DNA from: Kitasatospora aureofaciens
GTDB taxonomy: Bacteria; Actinomycetota; Actinomycetes; Streptomycetales; Streptomycetaceae
DNA length: 64,000 bases
Reading direction: 5' to 3'
Assembly (NCBI RefSeq): GCF_019192735.1
Contig: NZ_JAHTKP010000004.1
Span: 186,001-250,000, forward strand
Under the pieces are notes generated by a model. It saw nothing but the letters and a program-made list of their open reading frames with translations, searched no databases and had not been told where the DNA came from. The first letter of the stretch is position 1. Every line of letters begins with the position of its first letter. Below, piece by piece: positions 48,621-57,696 of the stretch. Made by a program: the position numbers and the translations under genes.

Positions 48621-50516
48621 ATGGGTCACTCCCCAAGAATTCGGCGTGCGAAGTACGCGGCGCTCACCGGAATAGCGTCCCTGGCACTCGCCGCCGCCGG
48701 CCTCGCCGGTGCGGCCGGGCCGGCCGCCGCGCAGGACATCTCCGGCGCGCCGGCCAGTACCGCCAATGAGTTCAACCCCTGGAGCCCGCAGAACGGGCAC
48801 CCGTACCGCCACGGTGCGGTGCCGGGCAAGCAGCAGCACGAGAACTACAAGAAGTGGCTCGCGGCCCAGGGCCAGGCGGCGGCCACCGGCCAGCAGACGC
48901 TGTCCTACGGCGGCGGCGTCGACGGCATCGGCGTGCAGAGCGGGCACTCCAAGGTCTACCTGGTGTTCTACGGCAACCAGTGGGGCACCCAGGGCTCCGA
49001 CGCCAACGGCAACGCGACCTTCACCGGCGACGCGAACGGCGCCGCGGCCGCCACCCAGCAGATGTTCAAGGGCATCGGCACCAACGGCGAGACCTGGTCC
49101 GCCGACCTGACCCAGTGGTGCGACGGCCCCAACGTTGCCACGGGCGCCACCAGCTGCCCCTCCAACGCCAACTTCATCCCGTACCAGAGCGGCGGCGTCC
49201 TGTCCGGCGTCTGGTACGACAACGCGGCCGCCTCGCCCGCGAAGGCCAGCGGCAACCAGCTGGCCCAGGAAGCCATCAACGCGGCCGGGCACTTCGGCAA
49301 CACCACCGCCGCGTCCAACCGCGACGCGTACTACATCGTCCTGTCGCCGCACGGCACCAACCCGGACGACTACCAGAACCCCACCACCGGGTACTGCGCC
49401 TGGCACGACTGGAACGGCGACACCACTCTCACCGGCGGCGCGGCCACCTCGCCCTACGGCGACATCGCCTTCTCCAACCAGCCGTACAACATCGACGCGG
49501 GCGCCAACTGCGGCGTGGGCTTCGTCAACTCGCCCGGTACCCTGGACGGTTACACGATGACCCTCGGCCACGAGTGGCACGAGATGATGTCCGACCAGAA
49601 CCCGGCCGGCGGCTGGACCAACCACGTCACCGGCAGCAGCTACAACGGCCAGGAGAACTCCGACGAGTGCGCCTGGATCAAGCCCGGCAGCACCGGCGGC
49701 GCCGCCAACATCTCCTTCGGCTCCTTCGGCGCCTACGCCGAGCAGGCCAGCTGGTCCAACGACACCAACTCCTGCGCGATCTCGCACGCCATCCTGACCC
49801 ACGGCAACACGGTCACCGTCACCAACCCGGGCGGCCAGACCGGCACCGTCGGCACCGCGGCGAGCCTGCAGATCAGCGCCAGCGACTCGGCGTCCGGCCA
49901 GACCCTGACCTACGCGGCCACCGGCCTGCCCGCCGGCCTGTCGATCAACTCCTCGACCGGCCTGATCTCCGGCACCCCGTCCGCCGCCGGCACCTCCAGC
50001 GTGACGGTCACCGCGACCGACACCACGGGCGCCTCCGGCAGCACCTCGTTCAGCTGGACCGAGTCCTCCACCACCGGCGGCAGCGCGATCACCAACGGCG
50101 GCTTCGAGACCGGCAACATGACCGGCTGGACCACCACCGGCTCCGCGGCGGCCGTCACCGCCGCCGCGCACTCCGGCAGCTACGGCGCCATGGTCGGCTC
50201 CAGCAACCCGAGCACCGACTCCAGCGCCAGCCAGACCTTCACCGCGCCGGCCGGCTCCAGCAAGCTCTCCTTCTGGTACAGCAACACCTGCCCCGACACC
50301 GTCACGTACGACTGGGCCACCGCCACCCTGAAGGACAACACGACGGGCGCGACCACCACGGTCCTCGCCAAGACCTGCGCCGCCTCCGCGGCCTGGGTCA
50401 ACAAGACGGCGTCCGTCACCCCCGGCCACAGCTACACCCTCACCCTGAGCAACCACGACGACAACTACGCGGGTGACCCGACCTTCACCTACTACGACGA
50501 CGTGACCGTCTCCTGA
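48621..50516 (+). CDS. Secreted peptidase-like protein with HEWHE motif and Ig-like domain
   Basis: This 631-aa protein has a signal peptide (YAALTGIASLALAAAGLAGAAGPAAA). The N-terminal domain (about 75-395) includes VYLVFYGNQWGTQG, YYIVLSPHGTNPDDY, TLGHEWHEMMSDQNPAGGW and QENSDECAW. HEWHE (317-321) is like a zinc-peptidase helix but with His spacing of three rather than four. A putative-Ig module follows ([11 protein letters not shown]...TSFSWTE), then a C-terminal jelly-roll (NGGFETGNMTGWTT). The same module set closes the S53 protease at 31 kb. It is exported and probably acts on extracellular protein; the catalytic mechanism is uncertain. Confidence 0.78.
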   Translation: MGHSPRIRRAKYAALTGIASLALAAAGLAGAAGPAAAQDISGAPASTANEFNPWSPQNGHPYRHGAVPGKQQHENYKKWLAAQGQAAATGQQTLSYGGGVDGIGVQSGHSKVYLVFYGNQWGTQGSDANGNATFTGDANGAAAATQQMFKGIGTNGETWSADLTQWCDGPNVATGATSCPSNANFIPYQSGGVLSGVWYDNAAASPAKASGNQLAQEAINAAGHFGNTTAASNRDAYYIVLSPHGTNPDDYQNPTTGYCAWHDWNGDTTLTGGAATSPYGDIAFSNQPYNIDAGANCGVGFVNSPGTLDGYTMTLGHEWHEMMSDQNPAGGWTNHVTGSSYNGQENSDECAWIKPGSTGGAANISFGSFGAYAEQASWSNDTNSCAISHAILTHGNTVTVTNPGGQTGTVGTAASLQISASDSASGQTLTYAATGLPAGLSINSSTGLISGTPSAAGTSSVTVTATDTTGASGSTSFSWTESSTTGGSAITNGGFETGNMTGWTTTGSAAAVTAAAHSGSYGAMVGSSNPSTDSSASQTFTAPAGSSKLSFWYSNTCPDTVTYDWATATLKDNTTGATTTVLAKTCAASAAWVNKTASVTPGHSYTLTLSNHDDNYAGDPTFTYYDDVTVS

Positions 50517-50533
50517 CCGTCACCGACGCGAAC

Positions 50534-50577
50534 GCACCGGGGTGGGCGCCTGCAGCGCCCGCCCCGGTGCGGCTTTT
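50534..50577 (+). terminator. Strong intrinsic terminator
   Basis: A 16-bp stem (50534-50549 with 50555-50570, one T-G wobble, 5-nt loop) is followed by GGCTTTTTG. This is the only hairpin in the window with a clear T-run, so it should be Rho-independent in the classic sense. Confidence 0.95.
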
Positions 50578-50656
50578 TGTCCTCCGGGGGGATCCGATCC
50601 GCCCCCGACTGCGTCGAATCGGCACCACCACCAACACCAGCACAAGGAAAGCCCCC

Positions 50657-51097
50657 GTGACCCTGAAGAGAACCGCGCCCCTCGCGTTGGCCATGGCCCT
50701 GCTCGCCCTGGCCGGTTGTGCCTCGACCGGGACGACCCTGTTGGCGACTTCGTCGGCGACCGTGACCGCACCGGCCGGCGTCGTCCTGGACGAACACGCC
50801 AACCAGACCACCCTGAAGGTCGTTGCCGGCTCGACCATCGAGGTCGACCTGCACAGCACCTACTGGCCCGCCCCCACCAGCTCCGCCCCCGACACCGTCG
50901 CCCCGAACGGCGCGCCGACCACCGCCCCGTCCCCCTCCTGCCGCCCCGGCGGCGGCTGCGGCACCGTCACCACCCACTTCACCGCCCGCACCCCCGGCAC
51001 CGCCCACCTCACCGCCACCCGCACAACCTGCGGCGAGGCCCTCAACTGCCCGCCCGACCAACGCACCTACGACGTGACCGTCGAGGTCACCGGCTGA
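50657..51097 (+). CDS. Lipoprotein with chagasin-like beta domain
   Basis: This 146-aa protein starts at GTG with AAGGAAA upstream. It has a lipobox in LLALAGCAS (Cys about 20), so it is a membrane-anchored lipoprotein. The mature part reads TLKVVAGSTIEVDLHSTYW, a Pro/Ser-rich loop, then TVTTHFTARTPGTAHLTATRT and RTYDVTVEV. Strand order and the 'Gly-T-A-xL' turn resemble I42 (chagasin-like) cysteine-protease inhibitors, but the similarity is modest. It directly follows the HEWHE protein after a strong terminator, so it is separately transcribed. Confidence 0.55.
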   Translation: MTLKRTAPLALAMALLALAGCASTGTTLLATSSATVTAPAGVVLDEHANQTTLKVVAGSTIEVDLHSTYWPAPTSSAPDTVAPNGAPTTAPSPSCRPGGGCGTVTTHFTARTPGTAHLTATRTTCGEALNCPPDQRTYDVTVEVTG

Positions 51098-51106
51098 CGC
51101 CCGGCC

Positions 51107-51676
51107 TCAGTGCCCACCGCGGGGCACGTCGCAGCCGCTGTGGTCCGGGTAGCCGCCAAAGGCGTCCGCCTTGGTGGACGCCTTGTCCATCGACCCCTCC
51201 AGACACATGCGGGAGGCATCGATGAGGAAGTTCACCCCGGTGGGGTTCTGGAACACCTGCACCTTCTCGGGGGCGTACCCGAGCGCGGCGAGCGCACTCT
51301 TGGCGCTCTCCGCCTGGTAGTTCCCCTTCTTGCGCAGCGCCTCCAGCGCGCCCTCGACCCGCTTGGCGGCCTCAAGCCCGTCACAGCGCGGCTGGCCGTG
51401 CAGCGGGATCGGCATCTTGAACCCGTTGTTCTCCGCGTACTTGTCGACCGGCGCCGGGTCCGTGCCCGAGGCACTCCGGGTCGGCGCCGCCGTCGGACTC
51501 TCCCCGGGACAGGGGAAGTCCAACGGCCCACTCGGCGTCGGCGCCACCGTCACACTGCGCGAGGGCGTCCCTGGTCCGACACCACCGGCCGCCACGTGCT
51601 CCGTCCCACACCCGGCCACCAGCAGGGCCGCCACCGCTACGCCGGCCCGGACACACGCTGCCTTGATCATTGTCAT
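51107..51676 (-). CDS. Lipoprotein of unknown function
   Basis: This 189-aa protein has the signal and lipobox in AGVAVAALLVAGCGTEH (Cys about 23), then a Thr/Ser/Pro linker and a folded region: YAENNGFKMPIPLHGQPRCDGLEAAKRVEGALEALRKKGNYQAESAKSALAALGYAP, then VQVFQNPTGVNFLIDASRMCLEGSMD. Four Cys in the mature part may form disulfides. I recognise no family. It converges on the chagasin-like lipoprotein gene with only 9 bp between stops. Confidence 0.72.
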   Translation of the reverse strand: MTMIKAACVRAGVAVAALLVAGCGTEHVAAGGVGPGTPSRSVTVAPTPSGPLDFPCPGESPTAAPTRSASGTDPAPVDKYAENNGFKMPIPLHGQPRCDGLEAAKRVEGALEALRKKGNYQAESAKSALAALGYAPEKVQVFQNPTGVNFLIDASRMCLEGSMDKASTKADAFGGYPDHSGCDVPRGGH

Positions 51677-51838
51677 ACCCAGATACTCACCCGCAACAGG
51701 GCGGGTGTCATGAGTACTTCTACTCAGACTGGCCGGGCCCCACCTGCCGCCGAGTTGAGCGAGCCATCGAGGGGCGCTTACCTGGAAGCACGGGGGTAGC
51801 TGCCCGGGTGTTGCGGTCTCTTGCGGAGGAGGCAGCAG

Positions 51839-53710
51839 ATGTCGCCCTGCGGTGAGATCCGGTACGCGATCACCCGTACCCGGGACAAGTGGTGCGCGCA
51901 GCTCGTCCAGGCCGGCTCCCAGTGGGCGAAGGGGAATTCGTCCGCCGACCACCCGCACCCCGCCGTTTACTGGGTGGTGAAGCTGGTCTGCCGCCTGGCC
52001 GCCCTGGTCCTCCGCGCGGTGCTCACGGTGACGGCCTACCTCGTGTACTGGTTCCTCTGGATCCCCTGCCGCGTCTTCGGCTCGACCGTGCCGGAGGGAC
52101 GGATCAAGCACATCTTCGTCCTCGTCCTGGAGAACCGCTCGTTCGACCACATGCTCGGTGTCTCCACCGGCACGGTCGACGCCGGACCCGGTTTCCGGCC
52201 GGGGGTCGGGGTGGACGCGGTGAGCGGCCGGCCGACCACCGTCAACGGGCCCTCGGCGAGCCAGACGAACACGCACGACGGCCAGGTCTTCGCGGTGCGC
52301 GCCGGCGCGCCGTTCGTCATGCCGGTCGACCCGCCGCACGAGTTCTGCGACGTCCAGCTCCAGTTGGCCTCGGTGCCGATCACGGGCACACCGAGAAACG
52401 ACAGGTGCGGCTACGGCGGCAGCTACCCCGCGATCACCCTGCAGGGGTGCGTGGACAACTACGCCAACCAGGCCGCGGACGAGGGCAACGCGGCCGGGTT
52501 GGCGGATCTCGGGGCGGTGATGGCGTGCCTCACCCCGGACCAGGTGCCGGTGATCAGCATGCTGGCCCGCGAGTTCGCGGTGTGCGACAACTGGTTCTCC
52601 GCCCTGCCGGGGCCGACCTGGCCGAACCGGTTCTTCCTGCACGCGGCGACCTCGGGCGGGCTGGACCACAGTCCGGACCCGGTGGAGCTGGTCGCCTCGC
52701 AGGTCGACGGCTACGAGTTCGAGAACGGCACGATCTACGACGCGCTCGACAGCAAGGAGTACGACTGGCAGGTGTACCACGGCGACGCGCTGCCGCAGGT
52801 CGGCGCGCTGGCAGGCATGAAGCTGTCCGTCATGCTGGACCACTTCCACGGCCTGGACGAACTCGCCGGGGACCTGCAGAACCAGGACTTCGCCGCCTCG
52901 TACGTCTTCATCGAACCCAGCTACGGCCACGTCCTCAGCCACGGCGGCAACTTCCAGTGCGGCAACAGCCAGCACCCGAACGACGACGTGACCCGGGGCG
53001 AGGCCCTGATCAAGTACGTCTACGAGTCGATCCGGCAGTCGCCGCACTGGGAGTCGAGCCTGCTGGTGATCACCTACGACGAGCACGGCGGCTTCTACGA
53101 CCACGTCGCGCCACCGGCCGCCGTCCCGCCCGGTGACGTGACCGACCCGGCCCACAACCGCCACGGCTTCCGGTTCGACCAACTCGGCGTCCGCGTCCCC
53201 GCCGTCATCGTCTCGCCGTGGGTCCCCGCCGTCCGGCCGAGCGGACTTGAGGGCCAGAACTGCAACCTGATCGACCACACCGTCTATCACCACGGATCGC
53301 TGCTGGCGTCGGTCGAACGCCTCTACCACCTGCCGAGCCTCACCCGGCGTGATGCCGGAGCCAACGACTTCAACCACCTGCTGTCCGCGGCCGAGCCGCG
53401 CGCCGACGCCCCGCTGACCCTCCCCGCCCCGGCCGACTCCGGATTCACCTGCGGCGACGAGGGACCGGTCGACCGGCAGGCCTCCGCCGACCGGCCGATC
53501 AGCCCCACCCTGCAGGGCTTCGTCCAGGTCGCGGCGCTCCACGACGCCCGGCTCCACCTCGCCGAACGCGACCGCATCGTCGAGCAGCTCCGCTCGGTCC
53601 ACACGGTCAGGGACGCCCACACCTACCTGTCCCAGGTCACCCCGCAGCTTGCCACCCTCGGCCTCCGCACGGACATCGCCGCCCCGTCGCCCCGCCCGGA
53701 CGGTCGGTAG
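51839..53710 (+). CDS. Phospholipase C / acid-phosphatase-type phosphoesterase, membrane anchored
   Basis: This 623-aa protein starts at an ATG with GGAGGAGG upstream. An N-terminal anchor spans about 40-75 (LVCRLAALVLRAVLTVTAYLVYWFLW). The phosphoesterase domain begins HIFVLVLENRSFDHMLG (about 92), with the catalytic ENRSFDH motif, then WFSALPGPTWPNRFFLHAATS (about 250), FIEPSYGHVLSHGGN and VITYDEHGGFYDHVAPP (about 408), which together give the metal site. The C-terminal about 100 residues are extra and helical. It probably cleaves phospholipids or phosphate esters outside the cell. Confidence 0.92.
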   Translation: MSPCGEIRYAITRTRDKWCAQLVQAGSQWAKGNSSADHPHPAVYWVVKLVCRLAALVLRAVLTVTAYLVYWFLWIPCRVFGSTVPEGRIKHIFVLVLENRSFDHMLGVSTGTVDAGPGFRPGVGVDAVSGRPTTVNGPSASQTNTHDGQVFAVRAGAPFVMPVDPPHEFCDVQLQLASVPITGTPRNDRCGYGGSYPAITLQGCVDNYANQAADEGNAAGLADLGAVMACLTPDQVPVISMLAREFAVCDNWFSALPGPTWPNRFFLHAATSGGLDHSPDPVELVASQVDGYEFENGTIYDALDSKEYDWQVYHGDALPQVGALAGMKLSVMLDHFHGLDELAGDLQNQDFAASYVFIEPSYGHVLSHGGNFQCGNSQHPNDDVTRGEALIKYVYESIRQSPHWESSLLVITYDEHGGFYDHVAPPAAVPPGDVTDPAHNRHGFRFDQLGVRVPAVIVSPWVPAVRPSGLEGQNCNLIDHTVYHHGSLLASVERLYHLPSLTRRDAGANDFNHLLSAAEPRADAPLTLPAPADSGFTCGDEGPVDRQASADRPISPTLQGFVQVAALHDARLHLAERDRIVEQLRSVHTVRDAHTYLSQVTPQLATLGLRTDIAAPSPRPDGR

Positions 53711-53775
53711 TACCCCAGTACGGGTGTGCGACGGCCACGGCCCGCAGGTCCGCGAGGCCCTTCGTCTGCGGCGAT

Positions 53776-54441
53776 CTACGGGGTGACGGCGATGGCGGTG
53801 GCGAGTACGCCGTCGTGGACGGCCCAGCGGCCGTCGAAGCCGTCGATCCGGCGGGTGCCGACGAGGGGGCCGGGGACGAGGAGGCGGGCGGTGAAGGTGC
53901 CGTCGGGGGAGACGGTGAGGTTGGCCTGGCTGAACTCCAGGAACTGGTGGGTCAGCGGGAACCACGCCTTGTAGACGGACTCCTTGGCGCTGAACAGGAT
54001 CCGGTCCCACGGGATGTCGGGACGCGCGGCGAGGAGCCCGGCGATCCGCTGGCGCTCGTCGGGGAGGGCGATGACGTCGATGACGTCGTCCGGGAGCGGC
54101 AGCGCGGGCTCAGCGTCGATGCCGACGGAGGCGAGGTCGGAGGAACGGGCGACGGCGGCGGCGCGGAGCCCGTCGCAGTGGGTCAGGCTGCCGACGACGC
54201 CGTCCGGCCAGCTCGGCGCCCCGAGGTGGCCCGGGACGATGGGGCGGTAGGGCACGCCGAGGCGGGCGAGGGCGAGGCGGGCGCAGTGCCGGGCGGTCGT
54301 GTACTCACGGCGGCGCTTGTCGACCACGGGCGCGCCGACCCGGGAGATGGCCGCCGCCTCGGCGGGTTCGAGCCGGGCCTCCGGCGGATCGTCGTACGCC
54401 ACCTCTACCGCCACGACGTCCGGCAGCAGATCCCCGATCAC
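53776..54441 (-). CDS. 4'-phosphopantetheinyl transferase (Sfp/EntD type)
   Basis: This 221-aa protein starts at GTG with GAGGAGGG upstream. Motifs: RREYTTARHCARLALARLG (about 44-62), GVVGSLTHCDG (about 80), ASVGIDAEP (about 102-110, Mg-binding Asp/Glu), and FSAKESVYKAWFPLT (about 149-163). These are the three conserved blocks of Sfp-type enzymes. It transfers phosphopantetheine from CoA to carrier-protein serines in NRPS/PKS systems. No biosynthetic cluster lies next to it, so it probably acts globally. Confidence 0.95.
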   Translation of the reverse strand: MIGDLLPDVVAVEVAYDDPPEARLEPAEAAAISRVGAPVVDKRRREYTTARHCARLALARLGVPYRPIVPGHLGAPSWPDGVVGSLTHCDGLRAAAVARSSDLASVGIDAEPALPLPDDVIDVIALPDERQRIAGLLAARPDIPWDRILFSAKESVYKAWFPLTHQFLEFSQANLTVSPDGTFTARLLVPGPLVGTRRIDGFDGRWAVHDGVLATAIAVTP

Positions 54442-54495
54442 GTGTTCCCTCCTCGGTCGGCCGGCTCTCGCCGCACCCGACGAGCCTAACCCGGA

Positions 54496-55104
54496 TCAGC
54501 CGCGCAGGTGCGCCAGCAGGTCGTCGCTGACAGGGTACGGGGTCTCGTCAGGGAGAAGTTGTTGAGCCGACGTCAGATCGCGGGCGCGGACGAGGGTATG
54601 GATCTCGTGGGCGAGCGGTGTGACGTCGGTGACGGCGACGATCCACTCATCGGCGTACCGGTGCGCGGCCTCGCCGGTGAGGCCGAGTTGGAGGGAGCGG
54701 TGGGGGAGCGGCTGGAGGTGGAGATCGCGCTCCGGGTCCCACTGGACGCGGGCGGGCGCGCGCTTCAACGCGCGCTGCCAGGAGGCACGGTCGGGGTGCA
54801 GGCCGGGCGCATGGTGGGAGAGGCAGGCATGGCGCAGGGCCCACTCGAAGCCCTCGCGGGAGATCTCGACGGCGAGGACGGTCTCCTGCCCCTCCTTGGC
54901 GGCCCAGCCGCAGCGGTACATCATCCACAGGAACGACGGCTTGATCCACGTCATGCGGTCCCGCTTCCACGCCTCCGGGAAGCGGCCGTCGCGGGCGGCG
55001 GGCAGGCCGATCTGCGGCGGGTAGGCCTGGTAGACGGTGATCGTGTCCGGCGTGTGGCGCGCGCGGATCCGGTGCAGCGGTGTTTCCATCACGGCCCGAA
55101 GCAT
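54496..55104 (-). CDS. DUF4291 protein
   Basis: This protein of about 202 aa starts either at 55104 or, more like the family, at METPLHRIRARHTPDTITVYQAY (55089). The conserved blocks are VYQAYPPQIGLPAA, MTWIKPSFLWMMYRCGWA, QETVLAVEISREGFEWAL and RVQWDPERDLHLQPLPHRSLQLGL. DUF4291 proteins have no established function. The gene stands alone between the PPTase and the subtilisin-inhibitor gene. Confidence 0.88.
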   Translation of the reverse strand: MLRAVMETPLHRIRARHTPDTITVYQAYPPQIGLPAARDGRFPEAWKRDRMTWIKPSFLWMMYRCGWAAKEGQETVLAVEISREGFEWALRHACLSHHAPGLHPDRASWQRALKRAPARVQWDPERDLHLQPLPHRSLQLGLTGEAAHRYADEWIVAVTDVTPLAHEIHTLVRARDLTSAQQLLPDETPYPVSDDLLAHLRG

Positions 55105-55142
55105 GGCGTTGTCGCGCGCCCTCTGCCACCGGTTTTGTGGTT

Positions 55143-55562
55143 CTAGCGATCAGCGGTGAAGTCGAAGACGGCGCCCGTTTCCGACCTCATCACGCAGTCG
55201 TTGGCGAAGGTCTTCGCGTACTCGACGCGCTGTCCGTTCCACACGCCGTACGCCTTCGCCGTGACGGCGCTGTAGACCATCGGGCAGACCCCGTTCTGGT
55301 GGGTGATCCGCGCGACGTCGCCGTCCGCCGCCGTGAGGTCTGCGCAGGCCTGTTCGGCGTGCGGGTGGCCGGGCCGGGTGCCGTCGTCGGGGCAGTGCAG
55401 GGTGGCGCTGTCGCGACCGACGAGGGCAGTCTGGCCGGTGAAGATGGCGACGTTCAGCCAGTTGCCCGTCGAGGCCGGCCGGGGGTGGGCGGCAGCGGAC
55501 GGTGCGGCGAGGGCGAGCAGGCCGAGGGCCGTGGCGACGGCGGTGAGGCGGGGTCCGGTCAT
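55143..55562 (-). CDS. Streptomyces subtilisin inhibitor (SSI)-family secreted protease inhibitor
   Basis: This 139-aa protein has a signal peptide (LTAVATALGLLALAAPSAAA). The mature protein has SSI landmarks: HAEQACADLTAADGDVARI, the reactive loop CPMVY (P1 Met, as in the classic inhibitor), YGVWNGQRVEYAKTFANDC and an SETGAVFDF end. Four Cys match the two disulfides. SSI proteins block subtilisin- and trypsin-like proteases in the culture and are tied to aerial development. GGGAG lies upstream of the chosen ATG. Confidence 0.95.
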   Translation of the reverse strand: MTGPRLTAVATALGLLALAAPSAAAHPRPASTGNWLNVAIFTGQTALVGRDSATLHCPDDGTRPGHPHAEQACADLTAADGDVARITHQNGVCPMVYSAVTAKAYGVWNGQRVEYAKTFANDCVMRSETGAVFDFTADR

Positions 55563-55710
55563 GGTCGGTTGTGCTCCCTGGAGGTGGTGCGCCGACGGTC
55601 GGCCGGGTGTCCAACGACGCACGCACCCTCAGGGACACGCAGAGTCGGCGGCGGTCCGGTTGGTGCGCGTGAGAAGCAACCGCACGTCCGTTCCCTTCGT
55701 CCCCACACAT

Positions 55711-56832
55711 GTGAAGCTGACAGGCACCCCCTTCTTCCTCCTCTCGATCATCCTTGTCCCCCTCTCCATCGCCCTGCTGATGTACTTCTGGAACCGGGTG
55801 AGCGGCCCGCAGCCGCTCCGGTTCGGGAGCCGGCTGCTGATGGTGCTGTTCGCCCAGGTGACGGCCGTGACGCTGGTGTTCGTCGTGGTGAACAACGACA
55901 ACCAGCTCTACGGCAGTTGGGACGACCTGCTGGGCACCGGCAGCCACGTGCGGGCGGTGCCCGTCCCGCCCGCGGAGGGCGACGGCCCGGCCGGGGGCGG
56001 ACCGGAACAGCCCAAGGTGATCCAGCAGTTCGGCCCGGTGGACGACAAGGCCGTACCGAAGGACGTGAGGACGACCGACCTGAAGGGCCAGGTGTCCGGG
56101 GTGGACGGCGAGGTCCTCGTCTGGACGCCGCCGCAGTACGACGACCCCGCGTACAAGGACAAGAGGTTCCCGGTGGTCGAGCTGCTGGCTGGCTTCCCCG
56201 GGTCGTCGAGTGCCTGGTTCGGCAGCATGAACGTGTCCAAGCAGCTGGCGCCGCTGATGAAGTCGGGCCAGATCGCCCCGTTCATCCTGGTCTCGCCGCG
56301 CGTCGTGCTGCTGGAGGGGCACACCGACACCGGCTGCGCGGACGTGGCCGGCAAGGTCAACGCGGAGTCCTGGCTGGCGCGCGACGTGCCGCGGATGGTG
56401 CTGGACAACTTCCGGGCCGAGCCCGGTCCCGAGCGGTGGGCGGTGGCCGGCTACTCGGCGGGCGCGCACTGCGCCGCCCGGCTCGCGATCGGGCACCCGA
56501 ACCGCTTCCACGCGGCCGTCAGCATGTCCGGCTACAACGACCCGATCGGCGAGAGCGACTCGCTGACCGCCAGGGACGCGCACCTGCGCGACGTCTCCAA
56601 CCCGCTGTACATGCTGGCGCACGCGCAGACGCCGCCGAACGTCAGCCTGTACGTGACGGGCAAGAAGGGCGACGGCTTCGAGGACGCGCTGGCGCTCCAG
56701 AAGGCGGCGAAAGCGCCGACCTCCGTCACCCCGGTCGAGGTCAACGGCCCGCACCTGACGTCCACCTGGGAGCCGATGGTGCCGTCCGTGTTCACCTGGC
56801 TCACCCAGGCCGTCGGTGGCAAGACGGGCTGA
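55711..56832 (+). CDS. Membrane-anchored alpha/beta-hydrolase (esterase)
   Basis: This protein of about 373 aa starts at GTG 55711, with in-frame GTGs at 55663 and 55669 as alternatives; none has a clear ribosome-binding site. Two membrane segments (FFLLSIILVPLSIALLMYF, LLMVLFAQVTAVTLVFVV) are followed by an extracellular esterase domain of the antigen-85/EstA type: FPVVELLAGFPGSSSAWFGSM, WAVAGYSAGAHCAARLAI with nucleophile Ser in GYSAG (about 248-252), and a C-terminal GPHLTSTW carrying the His. It could acylate or deacylate cell-surface lipids. Confidence 0.82.
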   Translation: MKLTGTPFFLLSIILVPLSIALLMYFWNRVSGPQPLRFGSRLLMVLFAQVTAVTLVFVVVNNDNQLYGSWDDLLGTGSHVRAVPVPPAEGDGPAGGGPEQPKVIQQFGPVDDKAVPKDVRTTDLKGQVSGVDGEVLVWTPPQYDDPAYKDKRFPVVELLAGFPGSSSAWFGSMNVSKQLAPLMKSGQIAPFILVSPRVVLLEGHTDTGCADVAGKVNAESWLARDVPRMVLDNFRAEPGPERWAVAGYSAGAHCAARLAIGHPNRFHAAVSMSGYNDPIGESDSLTARDAHLRDVSNPLYMLAHAQTPPNVSLYVTGKKGDGFEDALALQKAAKAPTSVTPVEVNGPHLTSTWEPMVPSVFTWLTQAVGGKTG

Positions 56833-56877
56833 CGGTGTGTTGAAGCAGCAGGCCGCTGCCGCAGGGGGCCCGCCGCG

Positions 56878-57696
56878 TCAGGGCTTGACGGCGACAGCTG
56901 CGTACGCCGAGGTCTGGGCGTCCGTGACGGGCGGGTCGGCGTCGTCGCCGTCGGGGCGCCAGCGGTGGGTGGCGACGAGGCCGGGGTCGAGCAGCCGCCA
57001 GCCGTCGAAGAAGCGGGCGACCTCCTCGCGGGTGCGCATCCGGACGATGGTGCCGGCGGCGGCGTACACCTGGGCGACGCGCTCGGTCTCGGCGGGGGCG
57101 AAGTCGGGGGTGCCGTGGCTGAGCACGAGGGCGCTGCCGGAGGGGAGTTCGCGCTTGAGCCGGTCGACGATGGCGTGCGCCTCGTCCGTGCCGGGCACGA
57201 AGTGCAGCAGGGCGACCAGGCTGAGCGCGACCGGCCGGGCCAGGTCGAGGGTCTCGCGCAGCTCGGGGGAGCCGAGGATCGCCTCGGGCTCGCGGACGTC
57301 GGCCTGGACGTAGGCGGTGCGGCCCTGCTCGGTGGAGTGCAGGAGGGCCTGGGCGTGGGCGTACACGATGGGGTCGTTGTCGGTGTAGACCACCCGGGCC
57401 CGTGGGTTCACCCGCTGGGCGACCTCGTGCAGGTTGGGGCTGGTGGGGATGCCGGCGCCGATGTCGAGGAACTGCGTGATGCCGCGGTCGGCCAGCAGGC
57501 GGGTGGAGCGTTGCATGAAGGCGCGGTTGGCCCGGGCGGCGGTGCGGGCCCACGGGAAGACGGCCATCGCCTGGCCGGCCGCCTCGCGGTCGGGGGCGAA
57601 GTTGGTGGTGCCGCCCAGGTAGTAGTCGTACATCCGGGCGGAGTGCGCCCGGTGCAGCTGGAGATCGACCTCCGCACCGTCGCTGCCCGTCGTCAT
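56878..57696 (-). CDS. DUF574 SAM-dependent methyltransferase, copy A
   Basis: This 272-aa protein starts at an ATG behind GGGGGAG. Family blocks: HSARMYDYYLGGTTNFAPDREA (about 11-32), FLDIGAGIPTSPNLHEVAQ (SAM loop), VVYTDNDPIVYAHAQALL, AYVQADVREPEAIL and VALSLVALLHFVPGTDEAH. This is the large streptomycete DUF574 methyltransferase family, of unknown substrate. A second copy lies at 62649-63500. It is divergent from a sigma-like gene across a region with a 12-bp tandem repeat. Confidence 0.93.
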   Translation of the reverse strand: MTTGSDGAEVDLQLHRAHSARMYDYYLGGTTNFAPDREAAGQAMAVFPWARTAARANRAFMQRSTRLLADRGITQFLDIGAGIPTSPNLHEVAQRVNPRARVVYTDNDPIVYAHAQALLHSTEQGRTAYVQADVREPEAILGSPELRETLDLARPVALSLVALLHFVPGTDEAHAIVDRLKRELPSGSALVLSHGTPDFAPAETERVAQVYAAAGTIVRMRTREEVARFFDGWRLLDPGLVATHRWRPDGDDADPPVTDAQTSAYAAVAVKP

